A stretch of DNA of 64,000 nt, taken from Verrucomicrobiales bacterium (GTDB lineage Bacteria; Verrucomicrobiota; Verrucomicrobiia; Limisphaerales; CAIMTB01). Positions 35,341-44,388 of the stretch are shown here, piece after piece. Under the pieces are notes generated by a model, which was not told the DNA's origin, did not search any database, and saw nothing but the letters and a program-made list of their open reading frames with translations. Location: the NCBI GenBank assembly GCA_016795425.1, contig JAEUHG010000227.1, positions 1 to 64,000 of the forward strand. The letters run 5' to 3'. A program made the position numbers and the translations under genes. How positions within the stretch are numbered: the stretch's first letter is position 1; every line of letters starts with the position of its first letter.

Positions 35341-36450
35341 ATGCCAAAAATTCGCGTCCTGGTGGTCGATGATGCGGTGGTGATGCGGAAGATCATCTCC
35401 GATGTGATCAGCCGCGATCCGGAATTGGAGGTCGCCGCGGTCGCCGCCAACGGCAAGATCGCCCTCCAGCGGATCCCTCAAGTCAATCCCGACGTCGTTA
35501 CCCTGGATGTGGAGATGCCCGAAATGGATGGCGTCACCACGGTGCGCGAGATTCGAAAAGTCTATCCCAAGCTTCCGGTCGTCATGTTCTCGACGCTCAC
35601 CCAGAGGGGAGCGGAGGTCACTCTCGACGCGCTCAGTGCGGGTGCCAATGACTATGTCACCAAGCCGGCGAATGTCGGCAGCGTCACCGAGAGCATGAAC
35701 CGGCTGGCCACCGAATTGCTTCCCCGGCTCAAGTCGTTCTTCCACCCGAAGTCCGGCCCCCCGCCGCTGGCTCCGGGACCCCGGGTGTCGTCACCGGTGT
35801 CGGTTCCGGTTCCGACCCTGCCGCTCACCGTTCGCCCGGCGCGCGGACCGCGGGGACCGATCGAGGTGGTGTGTGTCGGAACGTCGACCGGCGGACCGAA
35901 TGCTTTGGCGGATGTGTTTGGAGCGATTCGGAAGCCGCTGCCGGTCCCCATGGTGATCGTCCAGCACATGCCGCCGGTGTTCACCAAGATCCTGGCGGAA
36001 CGCCTGGCGAAGATCGCGGGACTCCCGGTGGTGGAAGGGAGCGATGGTGTCTGCGTCGAGCCCGGCGGTGTGTATCTCGCTCCGGGAGGCAAGCACATGG
36101 AGGTGCGCAAGGACGGGAACCAGATCCGTCTTCGGTTGCATGAGGGGACACCCGAGAATTCCTGCCGACCCGCGGTCGATGTCTTGTTTCGCAGCGTGGC
36201 CGAGGTTTATGGCGCGTCGACGCTGGCGGTGGTGATGACGGGGATGGGGCAGGATGGACTTCGCGGGTGCGAGGTGATTCGGGAACGCGGGGGGCAGGTC
36301 ATCGCGCAAGACCAGGCTACCAGCGTGGTTTGGGGCATGCCGGGATACGTCGTGCAGCACGGGCTGGCGGACGCGGTCCTGCCGCTGCTTCAGATTGGCC
36401 CGGATTTGGTGCGTCGAGTTCAGGAGAAACGTTGCGCCGTGCACGCCTAA
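35341..36450 (+). CDS. cheB: Chemotaxis protein-glutamate methylesterase CheB
   Basis: The 369-residue protein has an N-terminal receiver (Asp10/Asp11, phospho-acceptor Asp56) and a Pro-rich linker (about 140-170). The C-terminal methylesterase domain carries the catalytic triad expected for CheB: Ser182 in GTSTGG, His209 in VQHMPP and Asp305 in MTGMGQDG. It demethylates or deamidates receptor glutamates when phosphorylated by CheA, giving adaptation. It lies 29 bases after the second cheY and eight bases before cheR. The start at 35341 matches the receiver start. Confidence 0.95.
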   Translation: MPKIRVLVVDDAVVMRKIISDVISRDPELEVAAVAANGKIALQRIPQVNPDVVTLDVEMPEMDGVTTVREIRKVYPKLPVVMFSTLTQRGAEVTLDALSAGANDYVTKPANVGSVTESMNRLATELLPRLKSFFHPKSGPPPLAPGPRVSSPVSVPVPTLPLTVRPARGPRGPIEVVCVGTSTGGPNALADVFGAIRKPLPVPMVIVQHMPPVFTKILAERLAKIAGLPVVEGSDGVCVEPGGVYLAPGGKHMEVRKDGNQIRLRLHEGTPENSCRPAVDVLFRSVAEVYGASTLAVVMTGMGQDGLRGCEVIRERGGQVIAQDQATSVVWGMPGYVVQHGLADAVLPLLQIGPDLVRRVQEKRCAVHA

Positions 36451-36457
36451 TCAACCC

Positions 36458-37288
36458 ATGGCACTCAAGCTCGAGGACTTTCAGTTCATCTCGGACATCG
36501 CCCGCCAGAACGCGGCGATCGTGATCGAGACGGGGAAGGAGTATCTCGTTGAGACGCGGTTGGAACCGTTGGCGCGACAGGAGGGCTTCGGTTCGATCGA
36601 GGCGTTGATCACCCAGGTACGGCTGCAGAAGGGCTTCGGGCCGCTGCACGCCAAGATCGTCGATGCGCTGACAACGAATGAGACGTTCTTTTTCCGTGAT
36701 TTTCATCCTTTCGAGGCGATGCGGTTGAAGGTGTTGCCCGGCCTCATCTCAACGCGGGCCGCCACCAAGCGACTCACCATCTGGTCCGCTGCGTGTTCCT
36801 CCGGACAGGAGCCCTACAGTCTGGCCATGATGATCCGCGAGCACTTCCCACAGCTGCGGGATTGGTCGATCAAGATCCTGGCGACCGATCTGTCGCCAAC
36901 CATCCTGGGACAAGCCCGAACGGGCCGGTACACCCAACTGCAGGTGAACCGCGGCTTGCCCGCCATTTACCTGGTGAAGTATTTCGCCCAGAAGGACGGC
37001 GCGTGGCTGATCAAGGACGACATCAAGTCCATGATTGAGTTTCGCGAGATGAACCTGGCGCAACCCTGGCCGATGCTGCCGGCTTTCGACGTCGTGTTTC
37101 TTCGGAATGTGATGATCTACTTCGATGTCGAGACCAAGAAATCGATTCTCCGCCGGCTCCGGGCGTGCACCTTGCCGCACAGCCATCTCTTTCTTGGCAC
37201 GGCGGAGACGACCATGAACCTGGATACCGGGTGGAAGCCGGCAACCCTCGGCTCCGCAGTTGCGTATCAGCATGCCATGGCCGCTTGA
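36458..37288 (+). CDS. cheR: Chemotaxis receptor methyltransferase CheR
   Basis: The 276-residue protein matches CheR: an N-terminal helical domain, then TTNETFFFRDFHPFE, the SAM-binding loop SAACSSGQEPYSLAM, ATDLSPTILGQARTGRY, and VFLRNVMIYFD. It methylates receptor glutamates from S-adenosylmethionine and opposes CheB. The start at 36458 follows the cheB stop by seven bases; the frame extends upstream inside cheB but that part reads as shadow. Presence of both cheR and cheB shows that the system has methylation-based adaptation. Confidence 0.95.
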   Translation: MALKLEDFQFISDIARQNAAIVIETGKEYLVETRLEPLARQEGFGSIEALITQVRLQKGFGPLHAKIVDALTTNETFFFRDFHPFEAMRLKVLPGLISTRAATKRLTIWSAACSSGQEPYSLAMMIREHFPQLRDWSIKILATDLSPTILGQARTGRYTQLQVNRGLPAIYLVKYFAQKDGAWLIKDDIKSMIEFREMNLAQPWPMLPAFDVVFLRNVMIYFDVETKKSILRRLRACTLPHSHLFLGTAETTMNLDTGWKPATLGSAVAYQHAMAA

Positions 37289-37306
37289 CCTCCCCAGGCT
37301 GAACCT

Positions 37307-37861
37307 ATGAATCCCACGAAAGCACCGCTGACCGGCCGCGAAATCACGTTCGGAGAGGACGAGATCATCGTCAGCAAGACCGACCTTCGCGGCGTCATTA
37401 CCTACGCCAACGATGTTTTTGAAAGGGTATCGGGTTATGCCGAGTCGGAGCTGATCGGCAAGCCGCACAACCTGATCCGGCATCCGGAGATGCCAGCCTG
37501 CGTCTTTCGCCTGCTATGGGACACCCTCAAACAGGAGAAGGAAATCTTCGCCTATGTGCTGAATCGGGCGCGCAACGGCGATGAATATTGGGTCTTCGCC
37601 CATGTGACGCCCAGTTTTGATCTCGACGGCAATGTGGTGGGGTATCACTCGAATCGCCGCGTTCCTTATCCCGATGCCCTGGCCAAGGTGAAGACCTTGT
37701 ATGTCCAATTGCTCGGAATCGAAAGACGCGAACGGGATCGCGCCGCCGGAATCGCGGCGTGCATGGCGCACTTGCAGACGCAACTCACCGCCGCCGGCAT
37801 GGATTACAGCGAGTTCGTCTTCAGTCTGTCGGAACATACCTCTCTCGGAGCTGTCGCATGA
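37307..37861 (+). CDS. Aer-type PAS domain protein
   Basis: The 184-residue protein is mainly one PAS domain. Its core follows the E. coli Aer pattern: [38 protein letters not shown], and [13 protein letters not shown]. In Aer this domain binds FAD and senses cellular redox state; FAD binding here is inferred. About 55 helical residues follow (to [10 protein letters not shown]). There is no signalling domain in the chain. The next gene, a soluble MCP, overlaps it by ATGA (37858-37861), so the two may act as a split Aer receptor. Confidence 0.82.
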   Translation: MNPTKAPLTGREITFGEDEIIVSKTDLRGVITYANDVFERVSGYAESELIGKPHNLIRHPEMPACVFRLLWDTLKQEKEIFAYVLNRARNGDEYWVFAHVTPSFDLDGNVVGYHSNRRVPYPDALAKVKTLYVQLLGIERRERDRAAGIAACMAHLQTQLTAAGMDYSEFVFSLSEHTSLGAVA

Positions 37862-39036
37862 ATTCCACCTCGTCCAATAGCACCCTCGACCGGGACGCCG
37901 TGGCCCAGGCCTTGTCGGTGATTGTCGATACCTGTGAGCGCGCCTCCCAGGGAGATCTCGAAGCCCGCGTCGTCGGGCTCCCCGATCATCCGGAACTCGT
38001 CCGCCTCGGACACGCCATCAATCATCTCCTCGATGTTTCGGACGCCTATGTCCGCGAATCCGCGGCCGCCATGGCGGAGTGCGCCCAAGGCCGCTTCCAT
38101 CGACCGATCCTGCTCCGCGGTTTGCCGGGTTCGTATCGTGATGCCGCCCTGACCATCAACCAGGCGGCGTTGAGGATGAAGGAGGACACGGAGCGCATCC
38201 GGAAATTCGAGATCGAACGCGCGCAAGTGGCGGATCGTGTTCAGAACACCACGCAATCGGTGTCGACCTCCGCCCAGACCCTGGACCAGACCGCGCTGCA
38301 AATCCTCGGAAATGCGGAGCAGACTAAGACTCTCTCCGACACCGTTGCGGCCTCCGCCACCGCCACCGCCTCGAATGTGAGCGCCGTCGCCGCCGCCTGC
38401 GAGGAATTGACCGCATCGACTTCCGAGATCTCGCGTCAAACCACCCAATCTGCGGATCTGACCGCAGCGGCCGTCAAACAGTCGCACGAGGCGGCGGACT
38501 CTGTGCGCGCTCTTGGCCAGGCGGCTCGCAAGATCGAAACGGTGGTGGGGTTGATTCACAAGATTGCGGGACAGACGAAACTCCTGGCACTGAATGCGAC
38601 GCTCGAGGCGGCGCGTGCCGGTGACGCGGGGCGCGGCTTCGCCGTGGTGGCGAATGAGGTGAAGGTGTTGTCCCAGGAAACGGCCGCGGCGACCGATTCG
38701 ATCTCCGATCAGGTCAATTCCATGAGGCAAGCGACCAGCAGCGTGGCTTCCGCCATCGACGGAGTGAGCGCCGCGATCGGAAAGATCAACGACAACGCAG
38801 GCATCATTTCAGCCTCGCTCGAGGAACAGGTGGTGGCGACGACGGAGATTGCCAAGCGCGTCAGTGAGGCGTCCGCCACGGCCTCGCAGATCTCGGAGAC
38901 CATCGTGACTGTCGCCCAGGCGGCGTCCGGCACCGAGGCTGCCTCCATCCAGCTCAAGCAGGCGTCCGCGGCACTCTTCGAACAAGCCGGTCTCCTTAGC
39001 CAGGAGGTTGAGCACTTGAATACCAGCCGGAACTGA
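37858..39036 (+). CDS. Soluble methyl-accepting chemotaxis protein
   Basis: The 392-residue protein lacks membrane helices. Residues about 20-110 look like a HAMP-type linker region ([40 protein letters not shown]), a layout seen in cytoplasmic receptors. The remainder is an MCP signalling domain with the tip [20 protein letters not shown]. It would join CheA/CheW arrays in the cytoplasm. The ATG overlaps the stop of the PAS gene, and the two proteins together contain the parts of an Aer-like energy sensor. It is the last gene of the chemosensory island. Confidence 0.9.
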   Translation: MNSTSSNSTLDRDAVAQALSVIVDTCERASQGDLEARVVGLPDHPELVRLGHAINHLLDVSDAYVRESAAAMAECAQGRFHRPILLRGLPGSYRDAALTINQAALRMKEDTERIRKFEIERAQVADRVQNTTQSVSTSAQTLDQTALQILGNAEQTKTLSDTVAASATATASNVSAVAAACEELTASTSEISRQTTQSADLTAAAVKQSHEAADSVRALGQAARKIETVVGLIHKIAGQTKLLALNATLEAARAGDAGRGFAVVANEVKVLSQETAAATDSISDQVNSMRQATSSVASAIDGVSAAIGKINDNAGIISASLEEQVVATTEIAKRVSEASATASQISETIVTVAQAASGTEAASIQLKQASAALFEQAGLLSQEVEHLNTSRN

Positions 39037-39114
39037 CCGGCATCGGCCGGCATCCCCCTTTCGGACTATGGCGGCCTGCGGACTTCAGGGCCACCATGCG
39101 CACCCAAGAGACCT

Positions 39115-41919
39115 ATGGGTTGCGACTGGTTTTCGAGATTTGCCAGGGGAACAAACCTCTGGATATGGAGTGTCTGCTGCGCCGGCATCGCCCTGGCGGC
39201 AGCCGGGCCCGGCATTCCCGCCTGTTTCGCCCGAAATATCATTTCGTGCGACGTCGTGCACCCCGACTGGGCGTTGGGACAGCGGCGGTCGCAGCCTACG
39301 GTATCGGCGATCGGAACCCGGACGTTGATCTATTTTCGGGTGCGGTTCGCGGATGACCGCGACGATCCGGTGTCCGTCGAAGAGGCGGTTCGCGACCTGA
39401 CCGAGGCGCAGGCCATCTTCCAGCAGAATTCCCGCGGTCGATTCGGGCTGACTTGGGAGGTCTCGCCGGTCCTTCAGCTGGCGGTCGAGCGGAGCGCTTT
39501 TGCGGGACCGGGAGGGTTCGAGCGATTCCTCACGGCGGTGCGCGAAGCGGGGTTGGCGGCAGGGATTGACTACCAAAAGTTCGACCTCGACGTCGCGCGG
39601 CACAGTGGTGTGCCGGGCTTCGCGGGCGGCAACGCGAATTTGGGCGCGCGGGGTGCCCAGGTCCAGGCGGGTGGCGGGGTGCTGCTGAGTCATGAACTGG
39701 GGCATAATCTGGGGCTATTGCATGCCAATGCCTGGATGACGGGAAACCCAGGCATCAGCCGTGGCAGTCCACCGCTCCCTTCCAACTACGAGACACTCCC
39801 CGAACCTCGCGACGTGCCCGTCTATCCCGACAGCCAGATGGGACATGAAACGGTCACGGGTCCGGGACGATCCGCGGAGTATGGGGACATCAACGACATC
39901 ATGGGATCGGGTTCGAGCGACTTCAGCGCCTTGAATCGGTATGCATTGGGCTGGCTTGCGGCCGACGAGATCGCGGTGCTGGAACCAGGTTGGCACGCTC
40001 TTTCGCTCCAATCTTTGGAGGGAGGGATTCACCCGGCGCTGCCGCGGGCCATTCAGATCGGCCCGACGGTCACCACCCCGTTGGGTGATCGGCAGTACTG
40101 GGTTCAGCTGGCACCCAAGGCGACCAACGGCGTCGCCGCGCCGGGGATCCAGATCCGGTGGGCGGACCCCGTCGCCATCGGCCTTGGATCACTTGTCCTG
40201 GCGCCGCTGGCTTCGGAAATGCCCTTGGATGGTGGCGTCACGTTGACTGCCGGTCGTACGTTCTCGGATTTCGCGAACGGCGTGCACCTCACCCTGCGAC
40301 AATGGGTCGGCGAGGGTGATTCGCAGGTGGCGGAGGTCTTGGTGGCGGTGGGGTTCAATGCCGACAACCAGGCTCCGCTTCTCGCCTTGGATCCCCTTCC
40401 GGCAGCCGCGGAAGTGGGAGAGGAGTTGGTTCTGACGGCGCGGGCGCTGGACAGCAATGGGGACACTTTGGTTTGGCATTGGGACTTTGGCGACGGCACG
40501 AGCAGCACGGTGCCCGGCACGGTCACGAAGACCTGGCGACGCAAGGGGGATTTTCGCGTGGTCGTGGAAGTGAGCGATGGCAAAGGGGGCGTTGCTCGGG
40601 CGCAGTCCGTCGTGCGAGTCGGGGCCGTGGATACGCGACGAATCACCGGACGAGTCGTGGATCCGACGGGCCGACCGGTTGCCGGAGTACGCGTTCACAA
40701 TGGCGTGCTGCGGGCAGTGGGCGGTGGGCGTTCCCTGGCCACCACCCTGACCGACTCCGAAGGTCGCTATATTCTCACCGGATTGGTACCCGGAACCTAC
40801 ACCAACGGCGCCTACCACCTGGGTTATTCGGTCCGGCGTCTGCCGCCTGTCGCCGTGGAAGCTTCGGATCTGAATGGGCTCGATTTCGTTGCGGTCCCAC
40901 TGCCGGAGGTTCAGGCCGAGGCTCTGTCGGAGGTCCCCGAATCGGCGGGATACGCCACTCTGTTTAAGATCAAGCGGAGTGGTGCCGTCGATGCTCCCCT
41001 GACGGTGTTCTATCGCTTGGTCGGCACGGCGTCTGCTGGCTCGGATTATGTCCGACCGCTGGTGGATCGGGTGGTTATTCCGGCCGGATCATCGGAGGTG
41101 AGCCTGGCCTTGGATCTGTTTGACGATGGCGTGGCGGAAGGAGACGAGACCATTCGATTGGAGATCCAGGCGCCGACTCAGGCCATCCGCGTCGATCCAC
41201 AGGGGAATCTCTATACCGTCTACTATCCGGGCTGGGAGTACCTCGAAGTCGACGGTTTGATGCAATGGGTCCTGACGGAGCCGTCCTACCTTCCGGTGCG
41301 AACCAACCACGACACCGTGGTGGTACGCGACAACGACGTCGCCAGGGAACAGATCGTGTCGGTCACCGCGGACGACCTGATCGCCATTGAGCAGCCCATT
41401 GTCGAAGGACACTTTCGCATCGCGCGCGAAGGAGCCACGGAGCTGCCTTTGGAGGTCCATCTGCAGATGGGGGGGACCGCGACGGCCGGGGTCGACTACA
41501 CCGCGCTGCCTGGCGTTGTGCGCTTCCACCCGGGCGAAACCGAACAGGTGTTGGTGGTGCAGCCCATCGACGATGGGATTGCGGAACCGGAGGAGGCGGT
41601 TGATCTAGAGGTGGTTTTACGGCCGGAGTACGCCGTCGCTCAGGGCATCGCGAGGGTACGCCTGCGGGACTCGGGCGAGGTCACCCTCCGCCTCGACGTG
41701 AGACAGCGAGCCGACGGCTTGTTGGAACTGGTGTTGAAAGGGAAGCCAGGATCCCGGGTCATCCTGGATCGCAGCGAAGATTTCCGCGCCTGGACCCCGG
41801 TGCGAACGAACTTCCTTTTCAACAGCGATACCGCCGCGGTGTTGTTGTCGCCGACGGCAACGGCGTCCGGCTTTTTCCGGACGCGGCTGGAATCGATGGA
41901 CCCCACGCGGTCGCCTTGA
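39115..41919 (+). CDS. Exported metzincin-type metalloprotease with PKD, CNA-like and Calx-beta domains
   Basis: The 934-residue protein has a signal-like N-terminus (about 14-32). The protease domain contains HELGHNLGLLH with zinc ligands His193, His197 and His203, followed by a Met-turn candidate in NDIMGSG. This is the metzincin HExxHxxGxxH pattern, closest in feel to gametolysin-like (M11) or reprolysin-like enzymes. Downstream are a PKD domain (about 430-500, WHWDFGDGTS), a carboxypeptidase-regulatory-like domain (about 505-590) and two Calx-beta domains (about 600-860). A short C-terminal segment (ILDRSEDFRAW) resembles the one in the exported protein at 5275. It probably degrades or remodels extracellular protein. 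Confidence 0.82.
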   Translation: MGCDWFSRFARGTNLWIWSVCCAGIALAAAGPGIPACFARNIISCDVVHPDWALGQRRSQPTVSAIGTRTLIYFRVRFADDRDDPVSVEEAVRDLTEAQAIFQQNSRGRFGLTWEVSPVLQLAVERSAFAGPGGFERFLTAVREAGLAAGIDYQKFDLDVARHSGVPGFAGGNANLGARGAQVQAGGGVLLSHELGHNLGLLHANAWMTGNPGISRGSPPLPSNYETLPEPRDVPVYPDSQMGHETVTGPGRSAEYGDINDIMGSGSSDFSALNRYALGWLAADEIAVLEPGWHALSLQSLEGGIHPALPRAIQIGPTVTTPLGDRQYWVQLAPKATNGVAAPGIQIRWADPVAIGLGSLVLAPLASEMPLDGGVTLTAGRTFSDFANGVHLTLRQWVGEGDSQVAEVLVAVGFNADNQAPLLALDPLPAAAEVGEELVLTARALDSNGDTLVWHWDFGDGTSSTVPGTVTKTWRRKGDFRVVVEVSDGKGGVARAQSVVRVGAVDTRRITGRVVDPTGRPVAGVRVHNGVLRAVGGGRSLATTLTDSEGRYILTGLVPGTYTNGAYHLGYSVRRLPPVAVEASDLNGLDFVAVPLPEVQAEALSEVPESAGYATLFKIKRSGAVDAPLTVFYRLVGTASAGSDYVRPLVDRVVIPAGSSEVSLALDLFDDGVAEGDETIRLEIQAPTQAIRVDPQGNLYTVYYPGWEYLEVDGLMQWVLTEPSYLPVRTNHDTVVVRDNDVAREQIVSVTADDLIAIEQPIVEGHFRIAREGATELPLEVHLQMGGTATAGVDYTALPGVVRFHPGETEQVLVVQPIDDGIAEPEEAVDLEVVLRPEYAVAQGIARVRLRDSGEVTLRLDVRQRADGLLELVLKGKPGSRVILDRSEDFRAWTPVRTNFLFNSDTAAVLLSPTATASGFFRTRLESMDPTRSP

Positions 41920-42021
41920 CTGGATTCCGCCAACAACGCGGCGGTTGCTTCGGAAGGCAGTCGTTCGAGTTGCGGCAGATTCGCAACAGATCGAGGTCGT
42001 CCAAGAGAGGCGTTTTGGTCC

Positions 42022-44361
42022 ATGGTGCCCGCCGTGGCGGGGAACCGCGCAACGAAACTTTGGATCGCGCCGTCGGTCCTGGTCCAACTGGTCTGGGTGC
42101 TCGGAGTCGTGCCCCTGGTGGCGGCTGATCGCGTGGGTCCAAACGACCTGATTTGCCGGACGGGATCCACCAATGGGCCCGCGATGGACCTGCCGGAGGG
42201 GACACGGCGCATGGTGGCGCGTTTGGCGGAGATTCAGGCCCGCGCGGCGACCGATGCCGTTCAAAATCCATTTCTGGCCTCGGAACTTGCGGGGGTCTAC
42301 CAGGGGGCGCTCGAGAAAGCACTGGCTTCCGGAAATGCCGCCGGCGCGCTCGAGCTGCGTCCGAAGCTCGCCTTGCAGTTGCTGAATGCCGGACAAAACG
42401 AAGCCGCGCTTCAACAGTTCGAGTTGTTTCGGGGCATGGTCCAAGCCGCGAGCTGGCGTCTCGATACCCGGCAGTCCACGGAATTGGCGATTCGGACGGC
42501 GGTGGCCTATCTGAGAATCGGCGAGCAACAAAACTGTCTGGGCGAGCACAATCCTGATTCCTGCTTGTTCCCGATCCGCGATGGGGGGATTCACCGTCGG
42601 ACGCGCGGAGTGCTCGGTGCCCTGCGGGTGTTGGAGCGTCACCTGGGGCAGGTCTCAGACGACCTGCGGGCGCGTTGGTTGTTGAATATCGCGCATATGG
42701 CGCTTGGAACCTACCCGGCGGATGTTCCCACCGAGTGGTTGATTCCGCCCACCGCGTTCGTGTCGGAGGCGGACTTCCCAAGATTGCCGGATGTGGCGGG
42801 CGAAGCGGGGGTCGACGTGGACGACATCGCGGGCGGCGTGGTGGTCGAGGATTTCGACGGGGACGGCTGGCTTGACCTGATGGTATCGAGTTCGAGCTTG
42901 TCCGGACAGCTGCGGCTCTTTCAGAACCGGGGCGATGGCCGTTTTGACGAGCGCACTCACGAGGCTCGACTGGCGGGTCTGTTGGGTGGACTCAATCTGG
43001 TTTCCACGGACTACGACAATGATGGATGGGTGGATGTTTTGGTTTTGCGCGGAGCCTGGCTAGGCAGGGCGGGGCACCATCCGAACTCGTTGCTGCGGAA
43101 CCGAGGCGACGGGACCTTTGAGGATGTCACCGAGGCGGCAGGATTGCTGAGTTTTCATCCCACCCAGACGGCGGCGTGGCTGGATTTCGATAGTGACGGT
43201 TTTCTCGATGTCTTCATCGGGAATGAATCCACGCCCGAGGATCCGCATCCCTGCGAACTGTTCCGGAATAACGGAAACGGAACGTTCACCGAGTGCGCCG
43301 CCGCCTGCGGCTTGGACGTTCGGCAGTTCATCAAGGCCGTGGTCGCTGGCGACTACAACGGCGACGGCAGACCTGACCTTTATCTTTCGAACGGTCGCGG
43401 CCCGAACCTGTTGTTTCGCAATGACGGCGCATCCTCGGCAACCGTCACCGACCCGGCGCGCTGGCGATTCACCGAGGTGGCCCCATCCGCCGGGGTGACC
43501 GAGCCTGCGCGTAGTTTTCCGACCTGGTTCTGGGATTACGACAACGATGGATGGCTGGATCTCTTCGTTTCGGGCTACGGCTACCGGGACGTGGGGGATG
43601 TGGCGGCGGATTATCTCGGGCTGCCGCATCAAGCCACCCTGCCGCGCCTCTATCGCAATCGTGGTGACGGGACGTTTGAGGATGTCACGCGGGCGGCCCG
43701 GTTGAATCGCGTCCTCCTCGCGATGGGCTCCAACTTCGGTGACCTCGACAACGATGGCTGGCTGGATTTCTACGTCGGCACGGGTGATCCGGATCTGGCC
43801 ACCCTCATCCCGAATCGACTGTTTCGAAATGAGGGAGGACAGAGGTTCCACGAAATCACCACGGCAGCGGGCGTGGGTCATCTTCAGAAGGGCCATGGCG
43901 TGGCCTTTGCCGACTTCGACAATGACGGCGACCAGGATGTCTACCTGGTGGTGGGAGGGGCCCTCCCATCGGATCACTACCCCAACGCGTTGTTCCGTAA
44001 TCCGGGTTTTGGCAACCATTGGCTGACGCTGCGTCTGGAGGGCGTCCGATCCCATCGCGCGGCTCTTGGCGCGAGGATCCGCGTGGAATTGGAAACGGAG
44101 ACCGGGCCGCGGTCGGTCTACCGGGTGGTGGGGACGGGTGGCAGCTTTGGTGCCTCGCCGTTGCGTCAGGAGATGGGATTGGGCAGCGCTCGTTCCATCC
44201 GGTGGGTTGAGATACATTGGCCTTCAGGCGGAATAGTGCAGCGGTTTGAAGGATTGGCGATGGACCGGTTCTATCGGCTTCGCGAAGGCGATCCGGAGGC
44301 GCGGCCGTTGCCGGCGCGCTCCTTTCAACTCGGGCGCCGCCACGATTCCGGCGGGGGATGA
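42022..44361 (+). CDS. Exported FG-GAP/VCBS repeat protein with ASPIC/UnbV C-terminus (CRTAC1-like)
   Basis: The 779-residue protein has a signal-like helix (about 14-35) and a 200-residue helical N-terminal region. At least six FG-GAP/VCBS propeller repeats follow, with calcium-binding D-x-D-x-D-G loops such as DFDGDGWLDL, DYDNDGWVDV and DFDSDGFLDV. The end (about 670-770) matches ASPIC/UnbV: SHRAALGARIRVELET, then WVEIHWPSGGIVQRFEGL. These proteins are predicted surface or periplasmic integrin-like propellers without known enzyme activity. An AGAGAGG-like purine run (AGAGAGG) precedes the ATG by 12 bases. It precedes the ceramidase-like gene by 27 bases, suggesting co-transcription. Confidence 0.85.
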   Translation: MVPAVAGNRATKLWIAPSVLVQLVWVLGVVPLVAADRVGPNDLICRTGSTNGPAMDLPEGTRRMVARLAEIQARAATDAVQNPFLASELAGVYQGALEKALASGNAAGALELRPKLALQLLNAGQNEAALQQFELFRGMVQAASWRLDTRQSTELAIRTAVAYLRIGEQQNCLGEHNPDSCLFPIRDGGIHRRTRGVLGALRVLERHLGQVSDDLRARWLLNIAHMALGTYPADVPTEWLIPPTAFVSEADFPRLPDVAGEAGVDVDDIAGGVVVEDFDGDGWLDLMVSSSSLSGQLRLFQNRGDGRFDERTHEARLAGLLGGLNLVSTDYDNDGWVDVLVLRGAWLGRAGHHPNSLLRNRGDGTFEDVTEAAGLLSFHPTQTAAWLDFDSDGFLDVFIGNESTPEDPHPCELFRNNGNGTFTECAAACGLDVRQFIKAVVAGDYNGDGRPDLYLSNGRGPNLLFRNDGASSATVTDPARWRFTEVAPSAGVTEPARSFPTWFWDYDNDGWLDLFVSGYGYRDVGDVAADYLGLPHQATLPRLYRNRGDGTFEDVTRAARLNRVLLAMGSNFGDLDNDGWLDFYVGTGDPDLATLIPNRLFRNEGGQRFHEITTAAGVGHLQKGHGVAFADFDNDGDQDVYLVVGGALPSDHYPNALFRNPGFGNHWLTLRLEGVRSHRAALGARIRVELETETGPRSVYRVVGTGGSFGASPLRQEMGLGSARSIRWVEIHWPSGGIVQRFEGLAMDRFYRLREGDPEARPLPARSFQLGRRHDSGGG

Positions 44362-44388
44362 TGGATTGCCTCGCCGCGAGGAGGGCGG

